Origin: Caproiciproducens sp. NJN-50
GTDB lineage: Bacteria > Bacillota > Clostridia > Oscillospirales > Acutalibacteraceae
DNA length: 64,000 nt
Direction of reading: 5' to 3'
NCBI RefSeq assembly: GCF_004103755.1
Contig: NZ_CP035283.1
Coordinates: 992,001-1,056,000, forward strand
Program-made: the position numbers and the translations under genes
In this document: piece by piece, positions 17,880 to 25,561 of the stretch
How the letters are laid out: each line of letters opens with the position of its first letter
Numbering within the stretch: the stretch's first letter is position 1
Notes under the pieces: generated by a model
Told to the model about the DNA's origin: nothing
Databases searched by the model: none
The model's input: the letters and a program-made list of their open reading frames with translations, nothing else

Positions 17880-18905
17880 ATGGAGCCGTTCTATCTGTGC
17901 AGCACCGAGCTTTTTGGCCTGTCCAACTCCACGGCCGTCGTATATAGTTTCCTTTGCAGGGTCAACAATGTTTCTTCTGGCAAAAGTTACTATAAACGTT
18001 CCAACATTGCCAAGGCCTGCCATGTCAGCGTTTCCACGGTTGTTCGTGCGCTCCGGACTCTATGTTCCAAAGGCTTGCTGGAAATCAAACGGAATTTCGA
18101 TCACGGCCGCCAGATCCCCAATGACTACATTATAATCGATAATCCGCAAATGAAATTCTCCCAGGACAAGCCATCGACACAGAAGCCAAAGGATATGAGA
18201 ACTGATGCAAAAGACTTGAATAACGTTTCGGACCGCCCGCACCTTTTCCCGTGCCGTCTGGATCTCGGCCAGTATCATTTGACCGCAAGGGAAGTCAAAG
18301 TCTATTCCTATCTGTCGCTGCGCGCCGGAGAGGACGGGTCGTGTATGCCCTCAAAAAAGGAAATAGCCGCCGACTGCGGGATCAGCATGTCCACTGTCGG
18401 CCGCGCGATCAAGGCCCTGAAGGAAAGCGGCCTGATTGAGATCTTGCCGCAGACCCGCCTTGATGTGTTTGGAAACAACGGAACCAGCGTGAATCAGTAC
18501 GTGCTGAAAAAGCCGGAGCAAGGGAAGCCTTCAGGAATCGGCTCAGATGCAGCCGAGAGCGAAAATCAACAACCCCGTGTTGCGACGGAAGCGCCTGAGA
18601 AGCCAGCAGAGGCAGCTAGCGAAGCCTTGCAAGAAGAAATGCCATTTATCCATAAGAGAAAACTGCCTGTACCACACAACCCGATTTTCAGTTCCTTTCG
18701 TCTGCCCCCGTTCCAAATTCGCTTTTTTGACTGCCTTGATGACACCCTCCCCCATATCAGCCGCGACACCCCAAGAACTAGGTCCAGAAAGAAGGCTACG
18801 GTTAACTTTAGGGAATTAAGACCTTTTACCAGGATAACTCAGTGGTATGATAGAGCAGTCTCAAAACTTGCAGGATGGCTGATTCGACCTGCAAAACTGG
18901 AATAG
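17880..18905 (+). CDS. Winged-helix replication-initiator-like protein (341 aa)
   Basis: Start at ATG 17880, which has GGGAGG 8 bases upstream; the frame is open 23 codons earlier without a site. Two helix-turn-helix units are visible: residues 25-85 (SYYKRSNIAKACHVSVSTVVRALRTLCSKGLLEI) and 150-215 (CMPSKKEIAADCGISMSTVGRAIKALKESGLIEI), both of the MarR/GntR-like wHTH type found in plasmid and element replication initiators. Residues 240-285 are an acidic linker and the last 60 are strongly basic (RTRSRKKATVNFRELR). Its place after a primase-like gene suits replication or partition, but a transcription regulator is also possible. Confidence 0.6.
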   Translation: MEPFYLCSTELFGLSNSTAVVYSFLCRVNNVSSGKSYYKRSNIAKACHVSVSTVVRALRTLCSKGLLEIKRNFDHGRQIPNDYIIIDNPQMKFSQDKPSTQKPKDMRTDAKDLNNVSDRPHLFPCRLDLGQYHLTAREVKVYSYLSLRAGEDGSCMPSKKEIAADCGISMSTVGRAIKALKESGLIEILPQTRLDVFGNNGTSVNQYVLKKPEQGKPSGIGSDAAESENQQPRVATEAPEKPAEAASEALQEEMPFIHKRKLPVPHNPIFSSFRLPPFQIRFFDCLDDTLPHISRDTPRTRSRKKATVNFRELRPFTRITQWYDRAVSKLAGWLIRPAKLE

Positions 18906-18995
18906 AAAATTCGCGAACGCGCTTGAAAGAATAGAAGACCGGACTTATTTCCTCAAGTTAAAACAGTCCGGAAACTACACGAATGGAGTAACTAA

Positions 18996-19658
18996 ATGGA
19001 ACACAGCAATACAATCATCGGCCTGCCCGTCCTGATTTCCGCACGATACCGAATTGTGCTGGACCAGGGACTTTGCAGAAAACGCGGCATCCCGGAGAAC
19101 GGGCCGGTTCTGACGAAGATTGAAAAGGAATCCATTTTTATTTATCCTGATGTTTCGGAAATCCCCGAAACGGAGCGGAAATACGTTACGATCGGCCGGT
19201 TTAATTTACCGGCGCTTTGGGCGAAACAGAACCGGGCGAGGATTGGGCGGTATGCGTTCCTGACAGTCACCGAATCCGGTCTTCAAGTGCGGATGCTGCC
19301 ATCAACGCCGCGGCAGTGCCTGCAAAACCGCGTTTACGGAGTCCCAATCCGGATTTACGCAGGAAATTTTATTTATATTCCAAAGGCGTTCTGGTTTCAT
19401 TATGGCATTCAGCCGGATGGCGGGAACGTTGTTCGGGAGGAAGCCGACGAACTGCTGCTTTTCCGGAAATTCCGGTCGGAGCTGTTCCCGGATATTTTAT
19501 CCCGACAAATTCACATGGGAAAGATTCATGTCAGGGCGAAATGGATGAGGAAAAGCAATCTTGCCGTTGGGGATGCCCTCTGGCTTTACGGAACTTCCGA
19601 AGGTCCTGTCGCATCCGCTCGGCCTGCTTACGAGAATTTGGGAGACCCGTTGACATAA
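18996..19658 (+). CDS. Hypothetical protein, possibly with AbrB-like repeats (220 aa)
   Basis: Starts after GGAGTAACTAA. Three segments share a pattern of beta strand, basic residue and short helix: VLISARYRIVLDQGLCRKRGI, IRIYAGNFIYIPKAFWFHYGI and IHVRAKWMRKSNLAVGDAL. This is reminiscent of swapped-hairpin AbrB/SpoVT folds (strand, VxxP-like helix, LGIxxGD). The similarity is by eye and may be wrong. No membrane segment. It converges with the toxin gene on the opposite strand. Confidence 0.5.
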   Translation: MEHSNTIIGLPVLISARYRIVLDQGLCRKRGIPENGPVLTKIEKESIFIYPDVSEIPETERKYVTIGRFNLPALWAKQNRARIGRYAFLTVTESGLQVRMLPSTPRQCLQNRVYGVPIRIYAGNFIYIPKAFWFHYGIQPDGGNVVREEADELLLFRKFRSELFPDILSRQIHMGKIHVRAKWMRKSNLAVGDALWLYGTSEGPVASARPAYENLGDPLT

Positions 19659-19694
19659 AATTGGGCATGGAGTCCGCTCCTTTTCCTGTCCAAC

Positions 19695-20288
19695 TTACCG
19701 TTCCTTCGAGTCTTCCCTGTCCCGACTTCCCTGCTGCCGGTTAGCGTCCATCGCTTTCTGTTCAGCCGTCCGTAATCTTTCCGTCAAGGTTTTGGCATGC
19801 TCTGTTTGATTTTGTAGTTCATCCAACATCAGCTTCTCAATTCTGATGACATTCGGCTGCGTCGGCGTAAATTTTATGCCTAAGCGGAGCAGCCTGATCA
19901 CTTTCTTTGCCGTTTTCTCCAGCGACTCAATAAGTTTCGGGTCAGCGATGCGTACCGGCTGATTCCCGCGTATGTACGGTTCTACAATATACGCTTTTGT
20001 TGTGGGGAACATGTCCTGAAAGAGAAGAACGGTTTTTTTATCCTGAATTTTTACAATCCTGATCGTGTCCGTTGGCTTATGCTGGGATTGTTTATATTCG
20101 ATAATTTTCTCAAACTTCTCCACTTTTGAACTGCACGGAACGAGCCAGAAAAGATCAATCTCCGTATCATGAAAAGCAAAATAGTGAGGACGTTTGGTCT
20201 TTTCGTAATTTATCTTGAGAAAAGGATCGTTGACCTTCCTGAAAAAATCATCCGACACAAAATAGAGATGTCCGGTTTCAATCAGCAT
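19695..20288 (-). CDS. Type III toxin-antitoxin endoribonuclease toxin (ToxN/CptN/TenpN superfamily)
   Basis: Start at ATG 20288 after GAGGAGGG. The 197-aa protein begins GHLYFVSDDFFRKVNDPFLK and continues with KRPHYFAFHDTEIDLFWLVP, CSSKVEKFEKIIEYK and FQDMFPTTKAYI, the conserved path of type III toxins, which are RNases held inactive by their own repeat RNA. The Lys/Ser-rich CSSK region corresponds to the part that forms the active site in this superfamily. The C-terminus is a charged helix. Upstream on the same strand lie a hairpin, two 45-nt RNA repeats and a consensus promoter, the full type III layout. Subfamily (CptN or TenpN) is not decided here. Confidence 0.85.
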   Translation of the reverse strand: MLIETGHLYFVSDDFFRKVNDPFLKINYEKTKRPHYFAFHDTEIDLFWLVPCSSKVEKFEKIIEYKQSQHKPTDTIRIVKIQDKKTVLLFQDMFPTTKAYIVEPYIRGNQPVRIADPKLIESLEKTAKKVIRLLRLGIKFTPTQPNVIRIEKLMLDELQNQTEHAKTLTERLRTAEQKAMDANRQQGSRDREDSKER

Positions 20289-20310
20289 AAACTCCCTCCT
20301 CAAGAAATCA

Positions 20311-20336
20311 AGCCTCCTGCGTAGCGGCAGGAGGCT
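20311..20336 (-). terminator. Leaky hairpin between antitoxin RNA and toxin gene
   Basis: A 10-bp perfect stem (AGCCTCCTGC/GCAGGAGGCT) with a 6-base loop and only a weak T-rich tail. In type III loci a partial terminator here makes antitoxin RNA far more abundant than toxin mRNA. Confidence 0.75.
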
Positions 20337-20457
20337 CAAAACTTTTTCACGGCGTATTTATTCTCCGCGTTGCCGGGAGCGGACCACGTTTTCACGGCAT
20401 ATTTATTCTCCGCGTTGCCGGAAGCGGACTACTTATTCAGGCAGTTTTCTGCCTTTC
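20337..20457 (-). ncRNA. Type III antitoxin RNA with two 45-nt tandem repeats
   Basis: Positions 20344-20388 and 20389-20433 are tandem 45-nt repeats differing at four positions; a short third remnant precedes the terminator. Each repeat contains TCCGC and GCGGA, able to pair as a stem next to an A-rich single strand, as in the pseudoknots that bind the toxin. Upstream in the transcript a small hairpin GGCAG-aaaa-CTGCC is present. The estimated transcription start is near 20457. A 45-nt unit matches what is known for CptI antitoxins. Confidence 0.85.
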
Positions 20458-20463
20458 AATAGT

Positions 20464-20492
20464 ATTATACTCTTGGCGCTCGATTATGTCAA
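20464..20492 (-). promoter_or_regulatory. Consensus sigma-A promoter of the type III toxin-antitoxin locus
   Basis: On the minus strand TTGACA (20492-20487) and TATAAT (20469-20464) are separated by exactly 17 bases, a perfect match. It fires into the repeat RNA. Confidence 0.9.
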
Positions 20493-20534
20493 TAAAAACG
20501 GAACCAGTTCCGCTTCTTTCCAAAATTCAGTTTT

Positions 20535-21104
20535 TCACGCCGGTTTCTTCATTAGCTCCGGCGGCACATGGTTCAGCATCTCCATTGCGCCCTGCATGTC
20601 CTCGAGCCAGCGACTTTTCCCGTTCGCGTCCAGCACCACCGGCATACGGTCGTGGACGTCCTGCATAGAGAAATTGGCGGCAGTGGTCAGAATCACAAAC
20701 CGGCGCTCTCCCTGAAATTCATTGTACAACCCAGCCATATATAGGACATCGGTACCGGGTAGGTTGAACCGGTATTTGACTTTGTTGGCGTCGTGCGACC
20801 ATTCAAAAAAGCCGGTCGATGGAATTACACATCTTCGGGCGGAAAGACAGTTACGGAACATGGGACGCTCTTGTACCGTTTCCACTCGTGCGTTGATGAT
20901 GACGCCCTTGTTGTAATTATGCGGAAAGCCCCAGGCAACGGCTTCCGGCGTAACGCGGTTCTGTTTTTGGATTAGAATCGGTGCCTTGTCCGTCGGGAAG
21001 ATCTCTCCGGTCTTGAAGGTTTCGTTTTTTCTTTGGACTTCCTCAATGATTTCCTGGATTTCCTTTAAATCCCAATCTGCAAATAACACATATCTTCCGC
21101 ACAT
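20535..21104 (-). CDS. SRAP (YedK/HMCES-like) abasic-site processing protein
   Basis: Start fixed at ATG 21104 so that the protein begins Met-Cys-Gly-Arg-Tyr; in this family Cys2 becomes the N-terminal nucleophile that crosslinks to abasic sites in single-stranded DNA. Further landmarks are WGFPHN, INARVETV (Asn/Arg/Glu), the STGFFEW box with catalytic Glu, and MPVVLD with the His just before it in QDVHDRMP. The 189-aa length is a little short of the usual 200-230 but no core motif is missing. It forms a minus-strand unit with an 82-aa gene and a Y-family polymerase. Confidence 0.85.
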   Translation of the reverse strand: MCGRYVLFADWDLKEIQEIIEEVQRKNETFKTGEIFPTDKAPILIQKQNRVTPEAVAWGFPHNYNKGVIINARVETVQERPMFRNCLSARRCVIPSTGFFEWSHDANKVKYRFNLPGTDVLYMAGLYNEFQGERRFVILTTAANFSMQDVHDRMPVVLDANGKSRWLEDMQGAMEMLNHVPPELMKKPA

Positions 21105-21109
21105 ATTTC

Positions 21110-21358
21110 TCACCCCACGTTTTGTTTGGCTTCGACGAACCATCGGTCCTCTTCGCGCCAAAGGTATTTTTTATGTCCCTGAATCCGGCAGGTGTAGCGC
21201 ATTCCCGCGCCTCCGGCCTTGAGCGACGCGGCGGGCCGCGCATCCAGCACACGATCAATTTCATACATTTCCCCGTCTGCCCACCAGATCGCGAGGGGAA
21301 CCAGCCTTCCGTCCTCATAGAAACGGGCGATCACATCGACATATCGTTTACAGGACAT
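21110..21358 (-). CDS. Small conserved partner of the Y-family polymerase (82 aa)
   Basis: Begins MSCKRYVDVIARFYEDGRLVP and contains the conserved YEIDRVLDARPAASLKAGGAG and RYTCRIQGHKKYLWREEDRWFVE. I know closely similar short proteins next to Y-family polymerase genes in Clostridia; their function is not known to me. It lies 15 bases behind the polymerase stop and 5 bases ahead of the SRAP start, so the three genes are one operon. An accessory role in DNA-damage tolerance is inferred from context only. Confidence 0.75.
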   Translation of the reverse strand: MSCKRYVDVIARFYEDGRLVPLAIWWADGEMYEIDRVLDARPAASLKAGGAGMRYTCRIQGHKKYLWREEDRWFVEAKQNVG

Positions 21359-21373
21359 CCCGATTCCCTCCCG

Positions 21374-22612
21374 TCAAAAGTATCCGACCGGATGAATCGT
21401 GTGATCCTTTTTCGGATCGAATCCGGAGAGTTGCCGGTCCGTCAGCAAAACGGCCGGCTGTATCGCATAGGTCCCAAATCGATTTTTTAGCCAGTCTACG
21501 GTCTGATCCAGCCGTTCCCGGCGCTCTCTTTCCTTCTCGTCGCAATACAGGTTCGCCTGGGAAGGAACCGCATCCGGAACAAGGTCCGTGATGCTGATTC
21601 CGATGCTCCGGATCGGTTTATACCATCGATAATGCCGCCGAAACAGGTCCAGCCCCGCAACTGCAATCTCCGATGTAATGTTAGTATAACTGCCAAGCGT
21701 ATGCTGCCGAGTAAAGCCAAAGAGCTGGTTATCTCGGACACCGATACATATTGTCCGTCCCTTGAATCCCTGCTCTCTCAGCCTTCTGGCGATACTGTCG
21801 GCCAGAACATACAGAATAATCTTGACATCCTCGTTGTTTGCCAGATCGCGCGGTGCCGTCGTGCTGTTGCCGATGGATTTGATAGTCGGCTGGTTGTCGT
21901 ACTGCGCCACAGGTGACTGATCCAATCCGTTTGCAAAGGTGTACAACACTTCGCCCCATTTGCCGAACCAGCCGCGCAAAGCGCGCTCCGGCGTCCCGGC
22001 CAGGTCCCCGATGGTATGAATCCCGTACCGCTCCAGCTTCCGCTTTGTTGCGCTTCCGACGTACAGTAAATCGGAGGCGGGAAGAGGCCAGGCGATTTTC
22101 TTGTAGTCGCTCCTGCCGATCCGGGTAACGGCATCCGGTTTTTTGTAGTCGCTGCCGAGCTTTGCAAAAATCTTGTTAAATGAGACTCCAATCGAAACGG
22201 TGATCCCTAATTCATATTTGATACGTCCGCTGATCTCCCGCGCGATTTCCATTCCATCTCGCCCATTGGCGTCGCCTGTGACGTCTAACCAGCACTCATC
22301 TAAACCAAAAGGCTCGACCAAATCAGTATAATCAAGATAGATCCGCCGGGTAAGTCGGGAAAAGCGCTCGTACTTGGGGAAGTCGGGCGGCACAATGACG
22401 AGATCCGGGCACTTCTGCCGCGCTTGCCAGAGAGCTTCCCCGGTCTGAATATGATATCGCTTTGCAATCTGATTTTTCGCTAAAATGATCCCGTGCCGCT
22501 GTTCCACATCGCCGCCGACCGCAACCGGCTTGTCGCGAATTTCCAGCCGGTACAGGCATTCCACGCTCGCGTAAAAACTATTGCAATCGCTATGCAGGAT
22601 TACCCGATCCAT
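21374..22612 (-). CDS. Y-family DNA polymerase (DinB/UmuC-type)
   Basis: Start at ATG 22612 (MDRVILHSDCNSFYASVE), 15 codons inside the longest frame. Residues 1-18 contain the first catalytic Asp and steric-gate region (DCNSFYASVE), residues 98-105 the second acidic pair (FGLDECWLDVTG), then VSIGVSFNKIFAKLGSDYKKPD and the thumb helix-hairpin-helix YVGSATKRKLERYGIHTIGDLA; the C-terminal little-finger domain follows from about 240. 412 aa is normal. It performs error-prone bypass of lesions. Polymerases of this subtype are often carried on Firmicute mobile elements with small accessory genes, as here. Confidence 0.9.
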   Translation of the reverse strand: MDRVILHSDCNSFYASVECLYRLEIRDKPVAVGGDVEQRHGIILAKNQIAKRYHIQTGEALWQARQKCPDLVIVPPDFPKYERFSRLTRRIYLDYTDLVEPFGLDECWLDVTGDANGRDGMEIAREISGRIKYELGITVSIGVSFNKIFAKLGSDYKKPDAVTRIGRSDYKKIAWPLPASDLLYVGSATKRKLERYGIHTIGDLAGTPERALRGWFGKWGEVLYTFANGLDQSPVAQYDNQPTIKSIGNSTTAPRDLANNEDVKIILYVLADSIARRLREQGFKGRTICIGVRDNQLFGFTRQHTLGSYTNITSEIAVAGLDLFRRHYRWYKPIRSIGISITDLVPDAVPSQANLYCDEKERERRERLDQTVDWLKNRFGTYAIQPAVLLTDRQLSGFDPKKDHTIHPVGYF

Positions 22613-22738
22613 TTCATCACCACCGAACTCATGTTCTATCCTATGCAATGATATCACCGAACATGCGTTCTTTTCAATGGTAATTTGTGGCGCGTGAATA
22701 AGCCCCTTATTCTTTGGTGGGTTCCTGTTGTCTTCTCT

Positions 22739-22909
22739 TTACCCTCTCATCTTCCAAGAATCATATTGACGCCAAACCTCATACACGGTTACCCCGTTAT
22801 TCTTAGCATAATCCCTCCAAATTTTGGTTTGTGTTGAATATCCTGCTCCGAACGGGTCCTGAATTTGCCGCAGTTGCTTATCCAACCTCTTGAGGCCGTC
22901 GGCTACCAT
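22739..22909 (-). CDS. Small hypothetical protein (56 aa)
   Basis: A 56-codon frame with a strong CAGGAGGGAG site ahead of ATG 22909. The product begins MVADGLKRLDKQLRQIQDPF and contains YSTQTKIWRDYAKNNGVTVY and a Trp/Arg/Lys-rich end. It is basic and probably helical. No family recognised. The ribosome site and balanced composition argue for a real gene. It may be the leading gene of the polymerase operon. Confidence 0.5.
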   Translation of the reverse strand: MVADGLKRLDKQLRQIQDPFGAGYSTQTKIWRDYAKNNGVTVYEVWRQYDSWKMRG

Positions 22910-23182
22910 ATCCTCTCCCTCCTGAAATGTAATGTAAATACAATAATTATATTACAGAATCCGGCATGAGTACATGACAATTATCCATAATAAGCGGATC
23001 GAACATTATTTGGAACCAGAGCATATTATTTTATTGTGCTCAATCAAATCTCCTGATTATATAAAAGCTACAAGATAGGACCCTCTGAATAAATCGGCCC
23101 TGCCATCCTCCGGCGGGGCCTTGCTATATCAATCCGCTTTCCCAACGTCTTGCTTCCTCTTATATCTTCCGCGATCTCCCTG

Positions 23183-23263
23183 TTATAATTTATAGCCTTT
23201 TTCGATACTGAACTGCTTCAGAGCAATCCGGGTGTCCATGTCTTCAATGCGTTTTGTTTCCAT
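23183..23263 (-). CDS. Possible 26-aa peptide
   Basis: METKRIEDMDTRIALKQF is the start of a 26-residue frame with an AGAGG ribosome site and, upstream, an extended -10 box TGGTATAAT (23287-23282 on the minus strand). Too short to judge from composition. It could instead be the remaining end of a larger lost gene. Confidence 0.3.
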   Translation of the reverse strand: METKRIEDMDTRIALKQFSIEKGYKL

Positions 23264-23356
23264 ACAAGCACCTCTGCGGATATTATACCACGCGAGTTTA
23301 CAGGATAATAGGAACGCGATATAATAGTGGCCGTGTACGCAATTTGGAGGGAGTTT

Positions 23357-23635
23357 ATGAAAACAATTGATTGGCATAGGCAGGGATATATCCCCATACT
23401 GATTGATTTTCAAAATGGTAACACTTTCATTGGGAGCGTGTCTGAAAAAGGCAAAAAAGAATTCCGCTACAGGCTCTCCCCGGCTGAAGAAAAAATCCGT
23501 GCCGAAGTCTGGTACGGGCCCTATTGCTATGAGAAAAGCGAAACGCTCGATCAGTCCGAATTTAGCATGGATATGGAAGGGCGAGAAAAAATGGTCGACT
23601 GGCTGAAAAGCAAGTATGAAAGTATGATAGAATAA
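23357..23635 (+). CDS. Hypothetical protein (92 aa)
   Basis: ATG 23357 follows GGAGGG at 5 bases. The product is small and soluble: MKTIDWHRQGYIPILIDFQN, then beta-rich charged sequence, ending in MEGREKMVDWLKSKYESM. No recognised family, signal peptide or Cys cluster. It stands alone, with an intrinsic terminator right after the stop and its own ribosome site, so it is likely expressed as a single gene within the accessory region. Confidence 0.6.
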   Translation: MKTIDWHRQGYIPILIDFQNGNTFIGSVSEKGKKEFRYRLSPAEEKIRAEVWYGPYCYEKSETLDQSEFSMDMEGREKMVDWLKSKYESMIE

Positions 23636-23642
23636 AAATAAG

Positions 23643-23668
23643 GGCATCCGGAATATTAACCGGATGCC
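23643..23668. terminator. Terminator-like hairpin
   Basis: A perfect 9-bp stem GGCATCCGG/CCGGATGCC with an 8-base loop just behind the 92-aa gene. The T-run is short. Confidence 0.55.
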
Positions 23669-23741
23669 TTCGCCATGCTTGTTCAGTTGTCAAAATCAAG
23701 CTGCTTTCGTGATAATTTAACACCAACTTTGATGTAAAATT

Positions 23742-23853
23742 TTATTTCGCACCTGTGGAGGCCGCTGCGGGTACGTCCGTGCTGACAATTTCACCGGTTG
23801 GCATCAACGCCGCATTGCCGTTGGTCGTGACATCGGAACTGGTTCCGCTTTTC
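23742..23853 (-). pseudogene. Possible C-terminal gene remnant
   Basis: About 36 codons without a start (SGTSSDVTTNGNAALMPTGE and onward to a TAA at 23742) have the Ser/Thr/Ala-rich look of an element protein tail. No ribosome site or N-terminal part is present. It may be the debris of a gene lost by deletion. Confidence 0.25.
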
Positions 23854-23859
23854 ATAATA

Positions 23860-23888
23860 TTGCCAATTATCAAATATAGTGATAAAAT
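23860..23888 (+). promoter_or_regulatory. Promoter of the J-domain gene
   Basis: TTGCCA (23860-23865), 17 bases, TAAAAT (23883-23888); the coding start lies 40 bases downstream. Confidence 0.6.
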
Positions 23889-23927
23889 TGTCACAATATG
23901 CATAATAGCGAAAAGGGAGAGCTAATT

Positions 23928-24686
23928 ATGGATTATTATGAAATCTTAGGAATTGATGAACACGCAACACAAGAACAAATAAAGGCGTCATATAGAACAT
24001 TAGCAAAAAAATATCATCCAGATGTTAATGATGCACCTAATGCTGCGGCTTTTTTTAGATTGATTCAAGAAGCATATGAGACGTTAAGCAATCCGGCTCA
24101 GAGAAAAGAATATGATGAAAGCAACTTCAATACTACAAATGCTGAATATTCAGACAGTGAGGAAGATGATGACTATATAGATGAAAATTATAACGAGGAT
24201 TCAGAAAATTCATATGGTGAGTCTTATTCTGAGAAACTAAAACATATTGAAGAGATGATTCATGAAGGTGGAAAAAATGTAGCAGCATACCAAACGTATG
24301 TCAAGCTAAGATTTATGCAGCATAATCTCTTTGTTAGATTGTTATTAATTTTAGTGCGAATAATTTTAGCACCGCTCATTCCAATATTGAAAATCATATT
24401 GCTAATTCTAAAATTAATGACTCAAATTTCACGCATTCTATCATGGATTATTATAATAGGGAGCGCTATTTGCATAGGCTATATTATTATTCATGATAAA
24501 TTTGCTTACAAAGGAGAAGCAGTATTCTGCGCTGGTGTTTTCGTGACCGGCGTGATTGCATTTTGGCTACCCAATATTTTAGATTGGTTATCCGACAACT
24601 TTGAAGATAGAATTGATCAATTTGAAGAATTTATCTTTCAGCTCCGCATTATATTTTTTAAAAAGGTTCCCGAAATTAATGCGTAA
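23928..24686 (+). CDS. Membrane-anchored J-domain (DnaJ-like) protein, 252 aa
   Basis: ATG 23928 follows GGGAGAG. Residues 1-65 are a J-domain with the HPD motif (LAKKYHPDVNDAPNAAAFF, then QEAYETLSNPAQRKEYDE), which stimulates Hsp70 (DnaK) ATPase. Residues 75-115 are acidic (EEDDDYIDENYNED). Residues 135-225 contain three or four membrane segments (LFVRLLLILVRIILAPLIPI, IIIIGSAICIGYIIIH, AVFCAGVFVTGVIAFWLP). The Gly/Phe and Cys-repeat regions of true DnaJ are absent, so it is a specialised membrane co-chaperone, client unknown. The gene is much more AT-rich than its surroundings, which suggests acquisition. Confidence 0.8.
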   Translation: MDYYEILGIDEHATQEQIKASYRTLAKKYHPDVNDAPNAAAFFRLIQEAYETLSNPAQRKEYDESNFNTTNAEYSDSEEDDDYIDENYNEDSENSYGESYSEKLKHIEEMIHEGGKNVAAYQTYVKLRFMQHNLFVRLLLILVRIILAPLIPILKIILLILKLMTQISRILSWIIIIGSAICIGYIIIHDKFAYKGEAVFCAGVFVTGVIAFWLPNILDWLSDNFEDRIDQFEEFIFQLRIIFFKKVPEINA

Positions 24687-24693
24687 AATGAAC

Positions 24694-24722
24694 TTGCTTT
24701 TTTCCGAAATTTGGTATATACT
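24694..24722 (+). promoter_or_regulatory. Promoter of a candidate structured RNA
   Basis: TTGCTT (24694-24699), 17 bases, TATACT (24717-24722), immediately ahead of the first hairpin of the region. Confidence 0.5.
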
Positions 24723-24728
24723 TTTTGT

Positions 24729-24922
24729 ATGTGGATAAAGAAAATAGCATCCACAGAGGACTAACCATCTTCTAAATGATTAGTCCCCATCCGCCATAAG
24801 GGTACACCAGACCCATATGACTTGTGAATGCCGATTGTACGTGGTTCATTTTACCGCGTTTTTCGGATAGATGTCAAGTCTGTACCCTTATTGGCAACTG
24901 AGGGGTGCAGACTTTCTTTTTT
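24729..24922 (+). ncRNA. Candidate structured RNA with alternative terminator/antiterminator
   Basis: Successive stems are TGTGGAT/ATCCACA (24730-24755), GGACTAA/TTAGTCC (24758-24786), and a long pairing of 24793-24806 with 24881-24895 (one bulge) enclosing GACTTG/CAAGTC (24819-24824 with 24875-24880). An exclusive alternative pairs 24876-24889 with 24901-24914 (14 bp, two G-T), followed by T-run 24915-24922: an intrinsic terminator. This is the architecture of a riboswitch or attenuator, but no gene follows. Class not recognised. Confidence 0.5.
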
Positions 24923-25372
24923 CTGCAACAATTCTCCCACAGGAATAAGTCCTGTGTATTCCTTATCCAACCATTTTTGGCTCCTCCGAAATTTCTGAAA
25001 AGCTTCACCGTTGGGAAACAGGGAATCCAATCAGACTTCAGGGTAAAACCGAATTAATGTTTAAGCATGGCGGTAAGGAATTGGGGTACTTTGAAAATAT
25101 TTCTACCAATCGTTCTGACCGATTGGGGAAATTACAAAAACGTTTCTTGCTGGGGGCGGACACATCAGAAACCGTGAAGCCGACACAGGCGCTCTTGCGA
25201 CCAACTGCATGTCGCGCGACGATCCCGGCAAGTGATAATGATACTTCTGCCTTGAACGCATCACCGCATTGGGCAGGCCCCGACGAATGAAGGGCTGGGA
25301 CTGATTATCCCAATGAAGCTTTGTAATATATTTTTTATGATAGCCCCCGTTGCGATCAAACCTTCGGGGGAT
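24923..25372. other. Non-coding stretch before tRNA-Gly
   Basis: Contains a CACAGGA-ataag-TCCTGTG hairpin near 24938-24956 and a 77-codon open frame at 25057-25290 without a ribosome site or recognisable product. No other gene seen. It may hold debris from integration or excision events next to the tRNA. Confidence 0.4.
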
Positions 25373-25421
25373 TTATCATAAAATCAAATGCTCACATGCT
25401 GAACACTTGATTTTATGATAA
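25373..25421. repeat. 15-bp perfect inverted repeat
   Basis: TTATCATAAAATCAA (25373-25387) and TTGATTTTATGATAA (25407-25421) around a 19-base spacer. A third partial copy of the ATGATA motif lies at about 25337-25342 beside a CCCCCG/CGGGGG pair. Confidence 0.7.
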
Positions 25422-25422
25422 C

Positions 25423-25443
25423 CGGGGAAGAAAATCTTCCCCG
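25423..25443 (-). terminator. Hairpin downstream of tRNA-Gly
   Basis: CGGGGAAGA/TCTTCCCCG perfect 9-bp stem with a 3-base loop, 10 bases beyond the tRNA CCA end. Likely the tRNA terminator or processing structure; the T-run is weak. Confidence 0.5.
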
Positions 25444-25452
25444 AATTATCCT

Positions 25453-25527
<75 letters not shown>

Positions 25528-25561
25528 ATGCGTTTAATTTTAACATATTCAGCTTCTATTT

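Noticed and set aside
20344..20433. Two 45-nt repeats as a small CRISPR array
   Set aside because: The repeats are directly tandem without spacers, lack cas genes and sit in the position of a type III antitoxin RNA.
24841..24900. T-box-like sequence (GTGG and ACCGCG) near the candidate RNA
   Set aside because: The T-box core requires a contiguous TGGNACCGCG; here an 8-base insert separates the parts, and no aminoacyl-tRNA gene follows.
25057..25290. 77-codon open frame before tRNA-Gly
   Set aside because: No ribosome site, no recognisable protein features, and it crosses a region of hairpins.
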